From: Balneolaceae bacterium UBA2956 | GTDB lineage: Bacteria > Bacteroidota > Rhodothermia > Balneolales > Balneolaceae | Assembly (NCBI GenBank): GCA_002348545.1 | Contig: DEBM01000069.1 | Span: forward strand, 1 to 8,604 | DNA: 8,604 bases | Reading direction: 5' to 3' | Shown here: in pieces, positions 1 through 6,204 of the stretch | Position numbering within the stretch: position 1 is the first letter of the stretch | How the letters are laid out: the number at the start of each line of letters is the position of its first letter | The notes under the pieces: generated by a model | Seen by the model: only the letters and a program-made list of their open reading frames with translations | Databases searched by the model: none | What the model was told of the DNA's origin: nothing | Made by a program: the position numbers and the translations under genes

Positions 1-1392
1 AATTGTGGTCATGTAGGCGGCAGCATTAGTGTCTGCTGAATAGTCGCTGTAGAGATCTACTTGGATACAGCAGTCTCCGTCGCCTAAGGCAAATTCAGAG
101 GAATCATCAACAAGAATAAGAAAATATTCGGATCCAAATGATCCCACCCAGCTGCTGATTTCTATGGTTGTATCATCCTCAGCCAGAACAATTGTTTCAG
201 TGAAATAAGGGGTATTTACGGGGAAGTTTTCAGCCTCTTCATATCTGTAAAATTCAAATGCGGGGTCGCTTGATAGGAGTCCGTTTGCAATGTGAAAGTT
301 TTGTGTAAGTGCGGTAAAATCTAGCCCACTATCTTCCATCGCCTTCTGTAATGTTTCGATGCTGTAGTCCTGGTCCCAGCTGTTATAATTGATTGCATTC
401 TCCCAATAATTTTTTATAAATATTTCCGGTGCCCAATGTTCCGTGATGTAGGAAAAGTAGATATACGATCCGTATCCGTGTTCGGTATCATAGTTAAAAG
501 GATCATAGGGGTTTTCTAAGAACATTGATAGATATTGGTAGCAGTCGTTTATTTCATCATAGATAAATTCCTCCATCCATACCGCTGTAGCTTCCTTAAC
601 CCATCCGTACTCCCAGCCATCGTAACCATACTGTATAGCGTGAAAAAATTCATGGGCGCTGGTGACTTTCAGGTTCTCAAGCTCGCTACCATTAAAATCA
701 CTATAGTTGTTCCGAATAGCCATAAATGATACCATAGCATTCTGCTCAACAGGCGCAGAATTTTCATTATCACCTCTGCTTAATAGATTATTCTGCTGTG
801 CATAATTTTCACCCTGCACATACCCGTAATAATTTGTTGGCAGATTAAAAATATATACGTCATAGTGGCCTGATCCTCCATTATATTGGTCAGTGTACCA
901 GCTGTCGCTTGGTGGCAAATTATAGTTCAGGCTGTCAAAGTCAATACCTTCAATAGTGCTAAATATGGACATGACTGAATCTACATAATCAGGAATACCG
1001 TTTGAGCTAATATCAGTTTGATCCACCGCGTCCTCCCCAGTTGTGCTATAGTGGAAACGGAATAGTCCTTGGTCTCTGCTGTAATCCAAATTTTGTGGGC
1101 GATCGGTTGTGACAATATCTCTAGAGAAGTTGAAGCCTAGGTTTTCCAGCTCAATTTTGATTGAATCAGGTAGGGAGTGCCCATGCCTTGCAATGATATT
1201 CAATAGCTCCGACGGGTGAATTTTGGTATCTGAGCTGTATCGTATTGGTTGTGCACTATTGCTCTGAATCCATTCCTCCGCTGCCTTATTTACAGTCATT
1301 TCGCTGGCCTCAGTTATTACTGCAGAAAAAATAAAAGGGACCACCCACTTTTCTAATTTAGGAAAATATCTTTTTTGATTTAATTTATTCAT
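1..1392 (-). CDS. Secreted HExxH zinc metalloprotease, MXAN_6640-like (3' end beyond left edge)
   Basis: The minus-strand frame is open from the ATG at 1392-1390 to base 1: 464 codons without a stop, so the C-terminus lies outside the window. The N-terminus has a basic stretch (MNKLNQKRYFPKLEK) and then a hydrophobic segment (WVVPFIFSAVITEAS), consistent with a signal peptide and export. The catalytic signature is H247-E-F-F-H251, inside SAHEFFHAIQYGYD, followed by W264-V-K-E267-A-T-A-V-W-M-E-E. HExxH supplies two zinc-binding histidines and the general-base Glu. A downstream Glu in a W-x-x-E-x-x-A-x-W context is typical of the MXAN_6640 family of putative metalloproteases, found in Myxococcota and FCB-group bacteria. 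An upstream segment (DTNGIPDYVD-like, here SSNGIPDYVDSVMS, around residue 135) also fits that family. It is divergently oriented from the cysteine-rich protein gene across a ~200-bp gap. The substrate is unknown. The protease call is strong; the exact family name is from memory. Confidence 0.85.
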   Translation of the reverse strand, partial: MNKLNQKRYFPKLEKWVVPFIFSAVITEASEMTVNKAAEEWIQSNSAQPIRYSSDTKIHPSELLNIIARHGHSLPDSIKIELENLGFNFSRDIVTTDRPQNLDYSRDQGLFRFHYSTTGEDAVDQTDISSNGIPDYVDSVMSIFSTIEGIDFDSLNYNLPPSDSWYTDQYNGGSGHYDVYIFNLPTNYYGYVQGENYAQQNNLLSRGDNENSAPVEQNAMVSFMAIRNNYSDFNGSELENLKVTSAHEFFHAIQYGYDGWEYGWVKEATAVWMEEFIYDEINDCYQYLSMFLENPYDPFNYDTEHGYGSYIYFSYITEHWAPEIFIKNYWENAINYNSWDQDYSIETLQKAMEDSGLDFTALTQNFHIANGLLSSDPAFEFYRYEEAENFPVNTPYFTETIVLAEDDTTIEISSWVGSFGSEYFLILVDDSSEFALGDGDCCIQVDLYSDYSADTNAAAYMTTI

Positions 1393-1478
1393 AAATATTT
1401 TTGAACACTTTCTGCTATTGAAATTTATGAGTCCATAATTACAATGAAGCAAATAATTTTGATTTTTTCTTTCATCAA

Positions 1479-1500
1479 TTACGTGACTGAAGTCACGTAA
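1479..1500. promoter_or_regulatory. 22-bp palindrome, candidate CRP/FNR-family operator
   Basis: TTACGTGACT (1479-1488), then GA, then AGTCACGTAA (1491-1500): two perfectly complementary 10-bp arms with a 2-bp spacer. The core reads GTGA-N6-TCAC, the same half-sites and spacing as the CRP consensus TGTGA-N6-TCACA, with C/G in place of the outermost T/A. It lies 86 bp from the metalloprotease ATG and 95 bp from the ATG of the cysteine-rich protein gene, well placed to control both. There is no T-run after it and the loop is only 2 nt, so it is a poor terminator candidate. Which regulator binds is inferred only. Confidence 0.55.
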
Positions 1501-1535
1501 AATATTTTTTCATACCGCCTATTGACATTTAAGTA

Positions 1536-1593
1536 GTATTTTTCAACGGTAACACATAATTAAAAAAACTATATAAAACATAGCTGGGATTGT
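1536..1593 (+). repeat. Leader direct repeat, copy 1 (immediately upstream of the cysteine-rich protein gene)
   Basis: Bases 1536-1566 (starting GTATTTTTCAACGGTAAC) are identical over 31 nt to 3696-3726, and bases 1575-1593 (ending CATAGCTGGGATTGT) are identical to 3723-3741. Copy 1 is 12 nt longer than copy 2, the difference falling in an A/T-rich stretch around 1564-1578. Weaker similarity (ATTTAA...GT.GTATT) continues a few bases upstream. The copy ends 2 nt before the ATG at 1596, so it would form the 5' untranslated leader and possibly part of the promoter. Confidence 0.85.
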
Positions 1594-1595
1594 AT

Positions 1596-3632
1596 ATGAA
1601 CAACATTTTAAGACTAGTGTCTACCTTTACTCTAGCATCTATTATCATGTTTGAGGATGTATCTGCGCAACAGACTAGCAGAAGAACTAGGAGCGATACA
1701 ACATCCGTAACCACGCCTTCGAGAGAGAGCACTAGTGGCAGAAGATCAACGAGTAGTGGTAGAAGATCTACCGATGAACCCGACAGGGGTACAACCCGAG
1801 CCACTTCGAGCGGGAGGTCCCAACGTGATGGCGACTCCAGGAGCGGAAGAACCAGAAGAGGCAGCGAAGCCACAAGCGGTAGAAGCAGTCAATCAGCCAA
1901 AACTGCTTCTGACATTAGCGGAGAATATTACGGTCCCTACATCTTTTTTAGCGACCTGACAGATGCGCACACGGTGGTGGACAATGCCTGCAGCTGGAGC
2001 AAATTTCAGACACCATCGTCACCCTATAAATTTCATAAGCGTGTCAGAGGCTATGGATCCTTGAATGGAGCAAAAACAAGTTGTTCGGGCAAAACAAAAA
2101 GGGGTAGAAGCCAAACCAAGACATCCGGTTTCTATATTTTGGTTGCAGATAATCTTGATGCCGCAGGCTATAAGCTAGGGTCAAGTGGTGTTTTTGAAGA
2201 GATCGAGGCTGCAGCATCTACTAGTGTTCTTGGTTGCATGGACCCCTCTGCTGATAACTATAATTCTGAGGCTACGGAGGACGATGGTAGCTGCACTTAT
2301 CAAGTAAATGGCTGTACAGACCCTCTAGCTGATAACTATGATGTAACTGCTACAGTGGATGATGGAACCTGCATGTATACAATTTCTGGATGTACAGATC
2401 CCTCTGCTGATAACTATAATTCTGAGGCTACGGTGGATGATGGCACTTGTACGTATCCAATTCTTGGCTGTACAAATCCATGTGCTGAAAATTTCAACAA
2501 TGATGCTACACAGGATGATGGCACTTGCACTCGATCCCCATTAACGGGTAGTAATAAGATTATTAATATCGATGGGTATAATACGTACGGGCCTTATGTT
2601 CTTGTTGAGGATTTAACAGATGAACATGTGGTTATGACTTATTCTGGCCAGAAAATTTGTAGCTGGTCCTTATTTCAGACGTATAATAGATCATTTCTTG
2701 ATGATAGAGTAAGAGGTTTTGGGGTTTACGATGGTTCTGGTTGCTCTGGTCAATCGAGAAGAGGTGCTAATCAAACCAAGACATCTGGTTATTATGTCCT
2801 TGTGCAGAGCAATCTTGATGCAGCTGCGTATGCTCTTCGTACGACTGGCTGGAATCAAACCACTTCCTCGTTTGAGGTTTTTCAACAATCCACATCAGAT
2901 TTTCTCGATTGTGATGTTGTGGTTGGCTGTATGAATCCTACTGCGTCAAATTATAATTCTTTTGCTACGGTAGACGATGGAAGCTGTTTAATTGATGGTT
3001 GCACGAACTCTACCGCAACAAACTATGAGCCAACTGCTACAGTGAATGATGGCAGCTGTATTATAAATGGTTGCATGAGCTCATGCGCCGCAAATTATAA
3101 CTCAGTTGCTACGATAGATGATGGCAGTTGTGTACACTCATCTGTAGTAGACATATCGTATGCGTCTGGAGGCTCTATTCGAACTTTACCATCATCCTCA
3201 CAATATATGTACCAGAGTTTTACTGCAGGAAAAACTGGAACCCTAAATAAAATCATTTTGAAATCATGGACTACGATGCATAATGATTTCGATATAAATT
3301 ATGAGATTAGACAGGGGGACGGAATTAGTGGAACGCTCTTGCATTCGGGTACTGTAACCGTAAAAGATGATAAAGATCCCACAAAGGACTTTGATAGACA
3401 AAGAACCCTAAATCTTGGTTCTGCCATGACTGTAACAGCCGGGCAGCAATACTCATTTATAATGAGATATGCCTCAGGAAATTATCAACAACATGGTTTT
3501 GAGATTAGAGATCCAGGTAGCTATAGTGGTGGTCAATTCGTTCATAGTGCCTACTGCGATGGTCTTCCAAGTTGTGACAAAGATCTTTGGTTCAAAACTA
3601 TGGTTACAGAACCGTTTGATGGTTGTGATTAA
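1596..3632 (+). CDS. Secreted cysteine-rich modular protein: two unknown domains, two GCTDPxAxNY repeat arrays, C-terminal beta-type domain
   Basis: 678 residues from ATG 1596. A TTG at 1590 would add two residues, but the ATG gives a clean signal peptide with likely cleavage after VSA (residue ~24). Residues ~25-106 form an Arg/Ser/Thr/Gly-rich, presumably disordered linker (SGRRSTSSGRRST at 47-59). Residues ~109-204 and ~325-432 are two copies of one domain sharing YGPY, DLTD-x-H-x-V, CSWS-x-FQT, RVRG[YF]G, CSG, RG, QTKTSG[FY]Y and NLDAA. Each copy is followed by cysteine repeats: four of 26 residues (213-313) and three of 24 (444-514), pattern GCTDPxAxNYNxxATxDDGSC. Residues ~515-678 (QSFTAGKTGTLNKIIL..., TVTAGQQYSF) resemble beta-sandwich adhesin-type modules. 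I count 24 cysteines in all. It is probably a surface or secreted structural or binding protein. No enzymatic motif and no clear T9SS or PEP-CTERM sorting tail was seen. Function is unknown; GCTDP-type repeats are widespread in marine Bacteroidota proteins. Confidence 0.9.
   Translation: MNNILRLVSTFTLASIIMFEDVSAQQTSRRTRSDTTSVTTPSRESTSGRRSTSSGRRSTDEPDRGTTRATSSGRSQRDGDSRSGRTRRGSEATSGRSSQSAKTASDISGEYYGPYIFFSDLTDAHTVVDNACSWSKFQTPSSPYKFHKRVRGYGSLNGAKTSCSGKTKRGRSQTKTSGFYILVADNLDAAGYKLGSSGVFEEIEAAASTSVLGCMDPSADNYNSEATEDDGSCTYQVNGCTDPLADNYDVTATVDDGTCMYTISGCTDPSADNYNSEATVDDGTCTYPILGCTNPCAENFNNDATQDDGTCTRSPLTGSNKIINIDGYNTYGPYVLVEDLTDEHVVMTYSGQKICSWSLFQTYNRSFLDDRVRGFGVYDGSGCSGQSRRGANQTKTSGYYVLVQSNLDAAAYALRTTGWNQTTSSFEVFQQSTSDFLDCDVVVGCMNPTASNYNSFATVDDGSCLIDGCTNSTATNYEPTATVNDGSCIINGCMSSCAANYNSVATIDDGSCVHSSVVDISYASGGSIRTLPSSSQYMYQSFTAGKTGTLNKIILKSWTTMHNDFDINYEIRQGDGISGTLLHSGTVTVKDDKDPTKDFDRQRTLNLGSAMTVTAGQQYSFIMRYASGNYQQHGFEIRDPGSYSGGQFVHSAYCDGLPSCDKDLWFKTMVTEPFDGCD
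2232..2534 (+). repeat. Cysteine-repeat array 1 (four 78-nt units)
   Basis: Four tandem 26-codon units start at residues 213, 239, 265 and 291. Each encodes GC-x-x-P-x-A-[DE]-N-[YF]-...-AT-x-DDG-[ST]-C. Units 1 and 3 share an identical 34-nt stretch (2244-2277 and 2400-2433), which suggests recent duplication or gene conversion. The last unit carries an additional cysteine at position 6 (residue 296). The conserved Asp/Asn positions could bind a metal such as calcium, but this is inference. Confidence 0.85.
2925..3137 (+). repeat. Cysteine-repeat array 2 (three 72-nt units)
   Basis: Three tandem units start at residues 444, 468 and 492, each 24 residues long, with the same GC...NY...AT-x-[DN]DGSC pattern as array 1. 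They are shorter because the linker after the second cysteine is two residues shorter. As in array 1, only the last unit has an extra cysteine at position 6 (residue 497). Nucleotide divergence between units is greater here than between units 1 and 3 of array 1. Confidence 0.85.
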
Positions 3633-3695
3633 CAATATATGATTATAAACAATGTATTATTTCTTCGATGCTTCTATTAGAATATTTAATAGGTG

Positions 3696-3741
3696 GTATT
3701 TTTCAACGGTAACACATAATTAAAAACATAGCTGGGATTGT
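3696..3741 (+). repeat. Leader direct repeat, copy 2 (orphan, no gene follows)
   Basis: This is the second copy of the 5' leader found at 1536-1593, in the same orientation, 64 bp after the stop of the cysteine-rich protein gene. It lacks 12 nt present in copy 1. Similarity stops abruptly at 3741, where copy 1 runs into its start codon. Only very short frames follow: TTG at 3741 gives 10 codons before TGA, and ATG at 3770 gives 9. The copy may be a residue of a deleted tandem paralogue, or a promoter or leader for the short stretch ending at the terminator at 3819-3847. In this copy alone, TTCAAC (3702-3707) can pair with GTTGAA (3740-3745). Confidence 0.8.
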
Positions 3742-3818
3742 TGAAGTATCTGATTAATAATAGTGTACAATGATGATCAAATTCTTTAACCTGAGTTAGA
3801 TTTGTAATTTTATTTTCC

Positions 3819-3847
3819 AAAAACCCTGCTAGTATGCGGGGTTTTTT
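3819..3847 (+). terminator. Rho-independent terminator
   Basis: The left arm AAAAACCCTGC (3819-3829) pairs with GCGGGGTTTTT (3836-3846) around a 6-nt loop TAGTAT, with one G-U pair in the middle. The right arm leads into a run of six T (3842-3847). The stem is 11 bp with a GC core, and the A-tract makes it partly functional in both directions. It ends any transcript coming from the cysteine-rich protein gene or from leader copy 2, and separates them from the thioredoxin-family gene. Confidence 0.85.
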
Positions 3848-3881
3848 CATTCATTCATTCTTTTATAGCATATTTTAGTTT

Positions 3882-3911
3882 TTGTAAAAATATTTATTTA
3901 AGTAATATAAT
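3882..3911 (+). promoter_or_regulatory. Candidate promoter of the thioredoxin-family gene
   Basis: TTGTAA (3882-3887) and a perfect TATAAT (3906-3911) are separated by 18 bp, which would place transcription start near 3918 and leave a ~33-nt leader. A second TATAAT at 3936-3941 has only TTTTTG at the proper -35 distance and would give an almost leaderless message. The region is very AT-rich, so chance matches are likely. Bacteroidota housekeeping promoters also differ from this consensus. Confidence 0.35.
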
Positions 3912-3950
3912 CTTTTTGAACCAATAATAAGTTTCTATAATCTTGATGTC

Positions 3951-5279
3951 ATGAAGTACATTATCTTCGTCATTATAATATTATGTAGTAATTCCTATAC
4001 TCAGCACTTTCATGGCACATTCTCTGAATATCGTCATCCAGATACAATGCTATATCTCTATGATTTTATTGATCTGGCAGGTAACGCCGTTGACTCCTGT
4101 AGAGTTGATAAACAAGGAAAGTTCTCGTTCACAGTCAGAGAATATAATCCGGGTTTATACCAAATGAGAGGTACAAGTATTCCACCACTCTATTTCATTT
4201 TGAATCCTGCAGAGGATGAGGTAGAGGCCAAAATATTAAAAGATGGAAATAAGGTTGAACTGTTTTTCATACAATCAAAAGAGAATCAAGCATACCACGA
4301 ATATTTTCAGGATCTCGTAAAAACCTGTTCTGATTTGGAGCAGATGCTGTACTTACAAAAATTTCATGATTCAGACCCAGCAACAAAAATTAGAAATCAG
4401 ACTGTCTTTGCTAATACAAAGCGCCATCTGCAAGAAAGATTATCATATCTGGAATCGGATTTTCAAGGCACAATCACGCATAACGCAATTATGGAGTTGA
4501 TACCAAACATGGATGAATCCTACAATATAAGATTAGATAATTACTTTAAAAGTAAATCAATTTTAGATGCTACTTATTTGCGTACACCGATTGTGTATCA
4601 CAAATTAACAAATTATTTAGAGTTTTACTCTGGAGCTAATAAAGTCGACCTCGATTTCAGCCTTGATGACATACTTCTTTTGGCTTCTGAAGGCGAGCTA
4701 TCATACATTAAGTGTGTTACGATAGTGCTAGGGTATCTTGAGCGTAGAAATGATTGGAAAAGAATAGAGTATATCGTTAAAGAATACATAGGGGACGAAC
4801 TTGATATTATTGATAATCCTCAGCTAAGGAGATCGATAGAAGGGAGAAGTAAGCTTACAATGGGAGTAACAGTGCCTGATATGTTCATCCCAAATCAACA
4901 TAATGAAGGTGTGTCGTTACACACCTTAATTAAAAAATCTGAGGTTACATTACTAATGTTCTGGTCTTCAGTATGTTCTCACTGTAAAGCGGGGCTCCCA
5001 AAGATCATAGAACTCTATGATAACTACCGCTCATCAGGGTTCAATGTTGTGGCGATATCTCTTGATAAAGATGGCTCTGCATGGAAAGATGCAATCAAAG
5101 ATTGGAACATGGAGTGGGATAATTTATCAGAGCTTAAAGGATGGAGCTCAGAGTCAACGGATCTGTATTTCATAACTACTACACCATCTTTTTATCTTTT
5201 AAGTAATAATCAAAAGATTATTGGTCGCCCTATAAATGTAGGGCAGTTGAGTTATCAGGTTGCGAAACTATTCAGGTAG
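3951..5279 (+). CDS. Exported TlpA-family thiol-disulfide protein with DUF4369-like N-terminal domain
   Basis: 442 residues. The N-terminus MKYIIFVIIILCSNSYTQ is a short basic-hydrophobic signal peptide. Cys12 lacks a proper lipobox (Leu at -1), so ordinary cleavage is likelier than lipidation. Residues ~19-110 (HGTFSEYRHPDTMLYLYD..., DKQGKFSFTV, PGLYQM) match the DUF4369 style common before thioredoxin domains in Bacteroidota. Residues ~110-300 are a helical, charged middle region. The C-terminal ~140 residues form a TlpA/AhpC-TSA-type thioredoxin fold: VTVPDMFIPN, then LLMFWSSVC342-S-H-C345-KAGLP, VVAISLD, and a cis-Pro loop T411-P412 in TTTPSFYLL. Such proteins exchange thiol-disulfide in the periplasm. 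The active site is CSHC rather than the usual W-C-x-P-C, and the Trp before the first Cys is replaced by Val. A His before the second Cys occurs in DsbA (CPHC) and in some Bacteroidota thioredoxins. It has its own upstream terminator, so it is probably a single-gene unit. Confidence 0.88.
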   Translation: MKYIIFVIIILCSNSYTQHFHGTFSEYRHPDTMLYLYDFIDLAGNAVDSCRVDKQGKFSFTVREYNPGLYQMRGTSIPPLYFILNPAEDEVEAKILKDGNKVELFFIQSKENQAYHEYFQDLVKTCSDLEQMLYLQKFHDSDPATKIRNQTVFANTKRHLQERLSYLESDFQGTITHNAIMELIPNMDESYNIRLDNYFKSKSILDATYLRTPIVYHKLTNYLEFYSGANKVDLDFSLDDILLLASEGELSYIKCVTIVLGYLERRNDWKRIEYIVKEYIGDELDIIDNPQLRRSIEGRSKLTMGVTVPDMFIPNQHNEGVSLHTLIKKSEVTLLMFWSSVCSHCKAGLPKIIELYDNYRSSGFNVVAISLDKDGSAWKDAIKDWNMEWDNLSELKGWSSESTDLYFITTTPSFYLLSNNQKIIGRPINVGQLSYQVAKLFR

Positions 5280-5430
5280 CTAGGATTTTTATTATAATTC
5301 ATAAAGATAGGTTTTACATTCTATATTTTGATCTTAATAGGTCACCAAAAAACTTACAAGCTCGGAAATTATAGTCAGTCTTGAAGTTTGTTTTTGTAAG
5401 TTGAAAATAATTACAGATAATTAATACTCA
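5280..5430. other. Convergent 3' intergenic region with a spaced inverted repeat
   Basis: This 151-bp gap separates two converging genes. It contains AACTTACAA (5351-5359) and its exact complement TTGTAAGTT (5394-5402), 34 nt apart, flanked by an A-run on the left and a T-run on the right. It could act as a weak bidirectional transcription end, but the long loop and AT-rich arms make that doubtful. Nothing else was recognised. Confidence 0.4.
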
Positions 5431-6204
5431 CTAATATCGAAAGTGTTTTATTTTTTCACCTTCATCTTCAATCTTGGTCATTGCCTCAATACCTAAATCT
5501 AAATGAATATCGACATACTTGCGTGTGACATCCTGGTCCATTTCTTGGGTCTTTATGCCCTCTGGTATCATTGGTGTGTCGCTAACAAGTAACAGCGCGC
5601 CGCGGTTTATTTCATTTGCAAAGCCGGTAATGAAAATGGTTGCTGTCTCCATATCGATGCCCATTACGCGTACCTTTCGAAGATACGCCTTGAATTGTTC
5701 ATCATGCTCCCATAATCTTCTGTTCGTTGAGTATATCACGCCAGTGCGGTATTCGATTGTACGTTCTACAAGTAGCTCAGATACATACTTGTGCAGCTTG
5801 AAGGAGGGCATCGCTGGGACCTCTTTTGGAAAGTAATCATCGCTTGTACCCTCGCCCCTTATTGCAGCAGTGGGTAGTATAAAATGTCCTATCTCTGTTG
5901 TTCTTTTTAATCCACCACATTTTCCTAAAAATAGAACCCCTTTAGGTTTGATGCAGGATAACAGATCCATAATTGTAGCTGCATTTGCGCTTCCGATTCC
6001 GAAGTTTATGATGCTCAGACCGTCTTTGTTGATGGATGATGTCATTGGACCACCAACGCCATTAATCTTTGCATCGAATTTTTTCGAAAACTTGTCAACA
6101 TAATTTTGGAAATTTGTAAGCAGAATCCATTCACCATAGTCTTCAGGCTCTGTGCCGGTATACCTTTTGAGCCAGTCGAAAGCGATTGTATCTTTTTTAT
6201 TCAT
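5431..6204 (-). CDS. AMP nucleosidase-like enzyme (short Bacteroidota type, purine nucleoside phosphorylase family)
   Basis: 257 residues, complete, with ATG at 6204-6202 and stop TAG at 5433-5431. The fold signature is that of the PNP/UDP phosphorylase (NP-I) superfamily: N-F-G-I-G-S-A-N (67-74), F-L-G-K-C-G-G-L (92-99) in the phosphate/ribose region, A-A-I-R-G-E-G-T (113-120), the ribose-binding M-G-I-D-M-E-T-A-T (181-189), and V-S-D209-T-P, whose Asp is the catalytic acid acting on the purine base. The NMETA-like motif plus SDTP and this length fit the short 'AMP nucleosidase' family annotated in Bacteroidota, which would cleave AMP to adenine and ribose 5-phosphate. That is about half the length of E. 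coli Amn, whose extra N-terminal domain is absent. There is no signal peptide, so it is cytoplasmic. The residues show the nucleosidase/phosphorylase fold; AMP specificity comes from family resemblance. It is transcribed alone, converging on the thioredoxin-family gene. Confidence 0.88.
   Translation of the reverse strand: MNKKDTIAFDWLKRYTGTEPEDYGEWILLTNFQNYVDKFSKKFDAKINGVGGPMTSSINKDGLSIINFGIGSANAATIMDLLSCIKPKGVLFLGKCGGLKRTTEIGHFILPTAAIRGEGTSDDYFPKEVPAMPSFKLHKYVSELLVERTIEYRTGVIYSTNRRLWEHDEQFKAYLRKVRVMGIDMETATIFITGFANEINRGALLLVSDTPMIPEGIKTQEMDQDVTRKYVDIHLDLGIEAMTKIEDEGEKIKHFRY

Larger units (their letters stand above)
1393..1595. promoter_or_regulatory. Divergent promoter region between the metalloprotease and the cysteine-rich protein gene
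   Basis: This 203-bp AT-rich gap must hold the 5' control regions of both flanking genes. Near its middle is a perfect 10+10-bp inverted repeat (entered separately), and its right part is the first copy of the duplicated leader. A TTGACA hexamer sits at 1522-1527 on the plus strand, but no good -10 lies at 16-18 bp. The best -10-like hexamers further on are CATAAT (1555-1560) and TATAAA (1572-1577). No convincing Shine-Dalgarno precedes either start. Exact promoters are therefore not assigned. Confidence 0.5.
3633..3950. other. Intergenic region downstream of the cysteine-rich protein gene; no gene seen
   Basis: This 318-bp AT-rich stretch contains no credible coding sequence; the longest ATG frames are about ten codons. 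In order it holds an unremarkable AT-rich part (3633-3690), leader repeat copy 2 (3696-3741), about 77 bp with no recognisable content, an intrinsic terminator (3819-3847), and the upstream region of the thioredoxin-family gene with a candidate promoter at 3882-3911. Confidence 0.7.

Noticed and set aside
535..729. 64-codon plus-strand open frame
   Set aside because: It is antisense to the metalloprotease gene across its HExxH region.
1479..1500. The palindrome as a terminator
   Set aside because: A 2-nt loop, moderate GC content and its position between two divergent 5' ends fit an operator better than a transcription end.
1529..1873. 114-codon minus-strand open frame, Leu/Val/Ser-rich
   Set aside because: It lies opposite the leader and the Arg/Ser/Thr-rich start of the cysteine-rich protein gene. 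The Leu/Val-rich product is what the complement of such codons yields, and it spans the repeat leader and start region.
1735..2934. Small open frames in other frames within the cysteine-rich protein gene (1735-1959, 2359-2544, 2719-2934 plus; 2691-2888 minus)
   Set aside because: They arise from the repeated codons of the real frame and have no independent start signals or motifs.
2232..3137. Regular repeats considered as a CRISPR array or other DNA-level repeat
   Set aside because: The 78- and 72-nt periods are in frame and conserved at the protein level (GC...NY...DDGSC); there are no constant repeats with variable spacers.
3741..3799. Tiny frames after leader copy 2 (TTG 3741, ATG 3770)
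   Set aside because: They have only about ten codons each, with no similarity to the start of the cysteine-rich protein; too short to support as genes.
5519..6103. Two plus-strand open frames (5519-5836 and 5870-6103)
   Set aside because: Both are antisense to the well-supported AMP nucleosidase-like gene.
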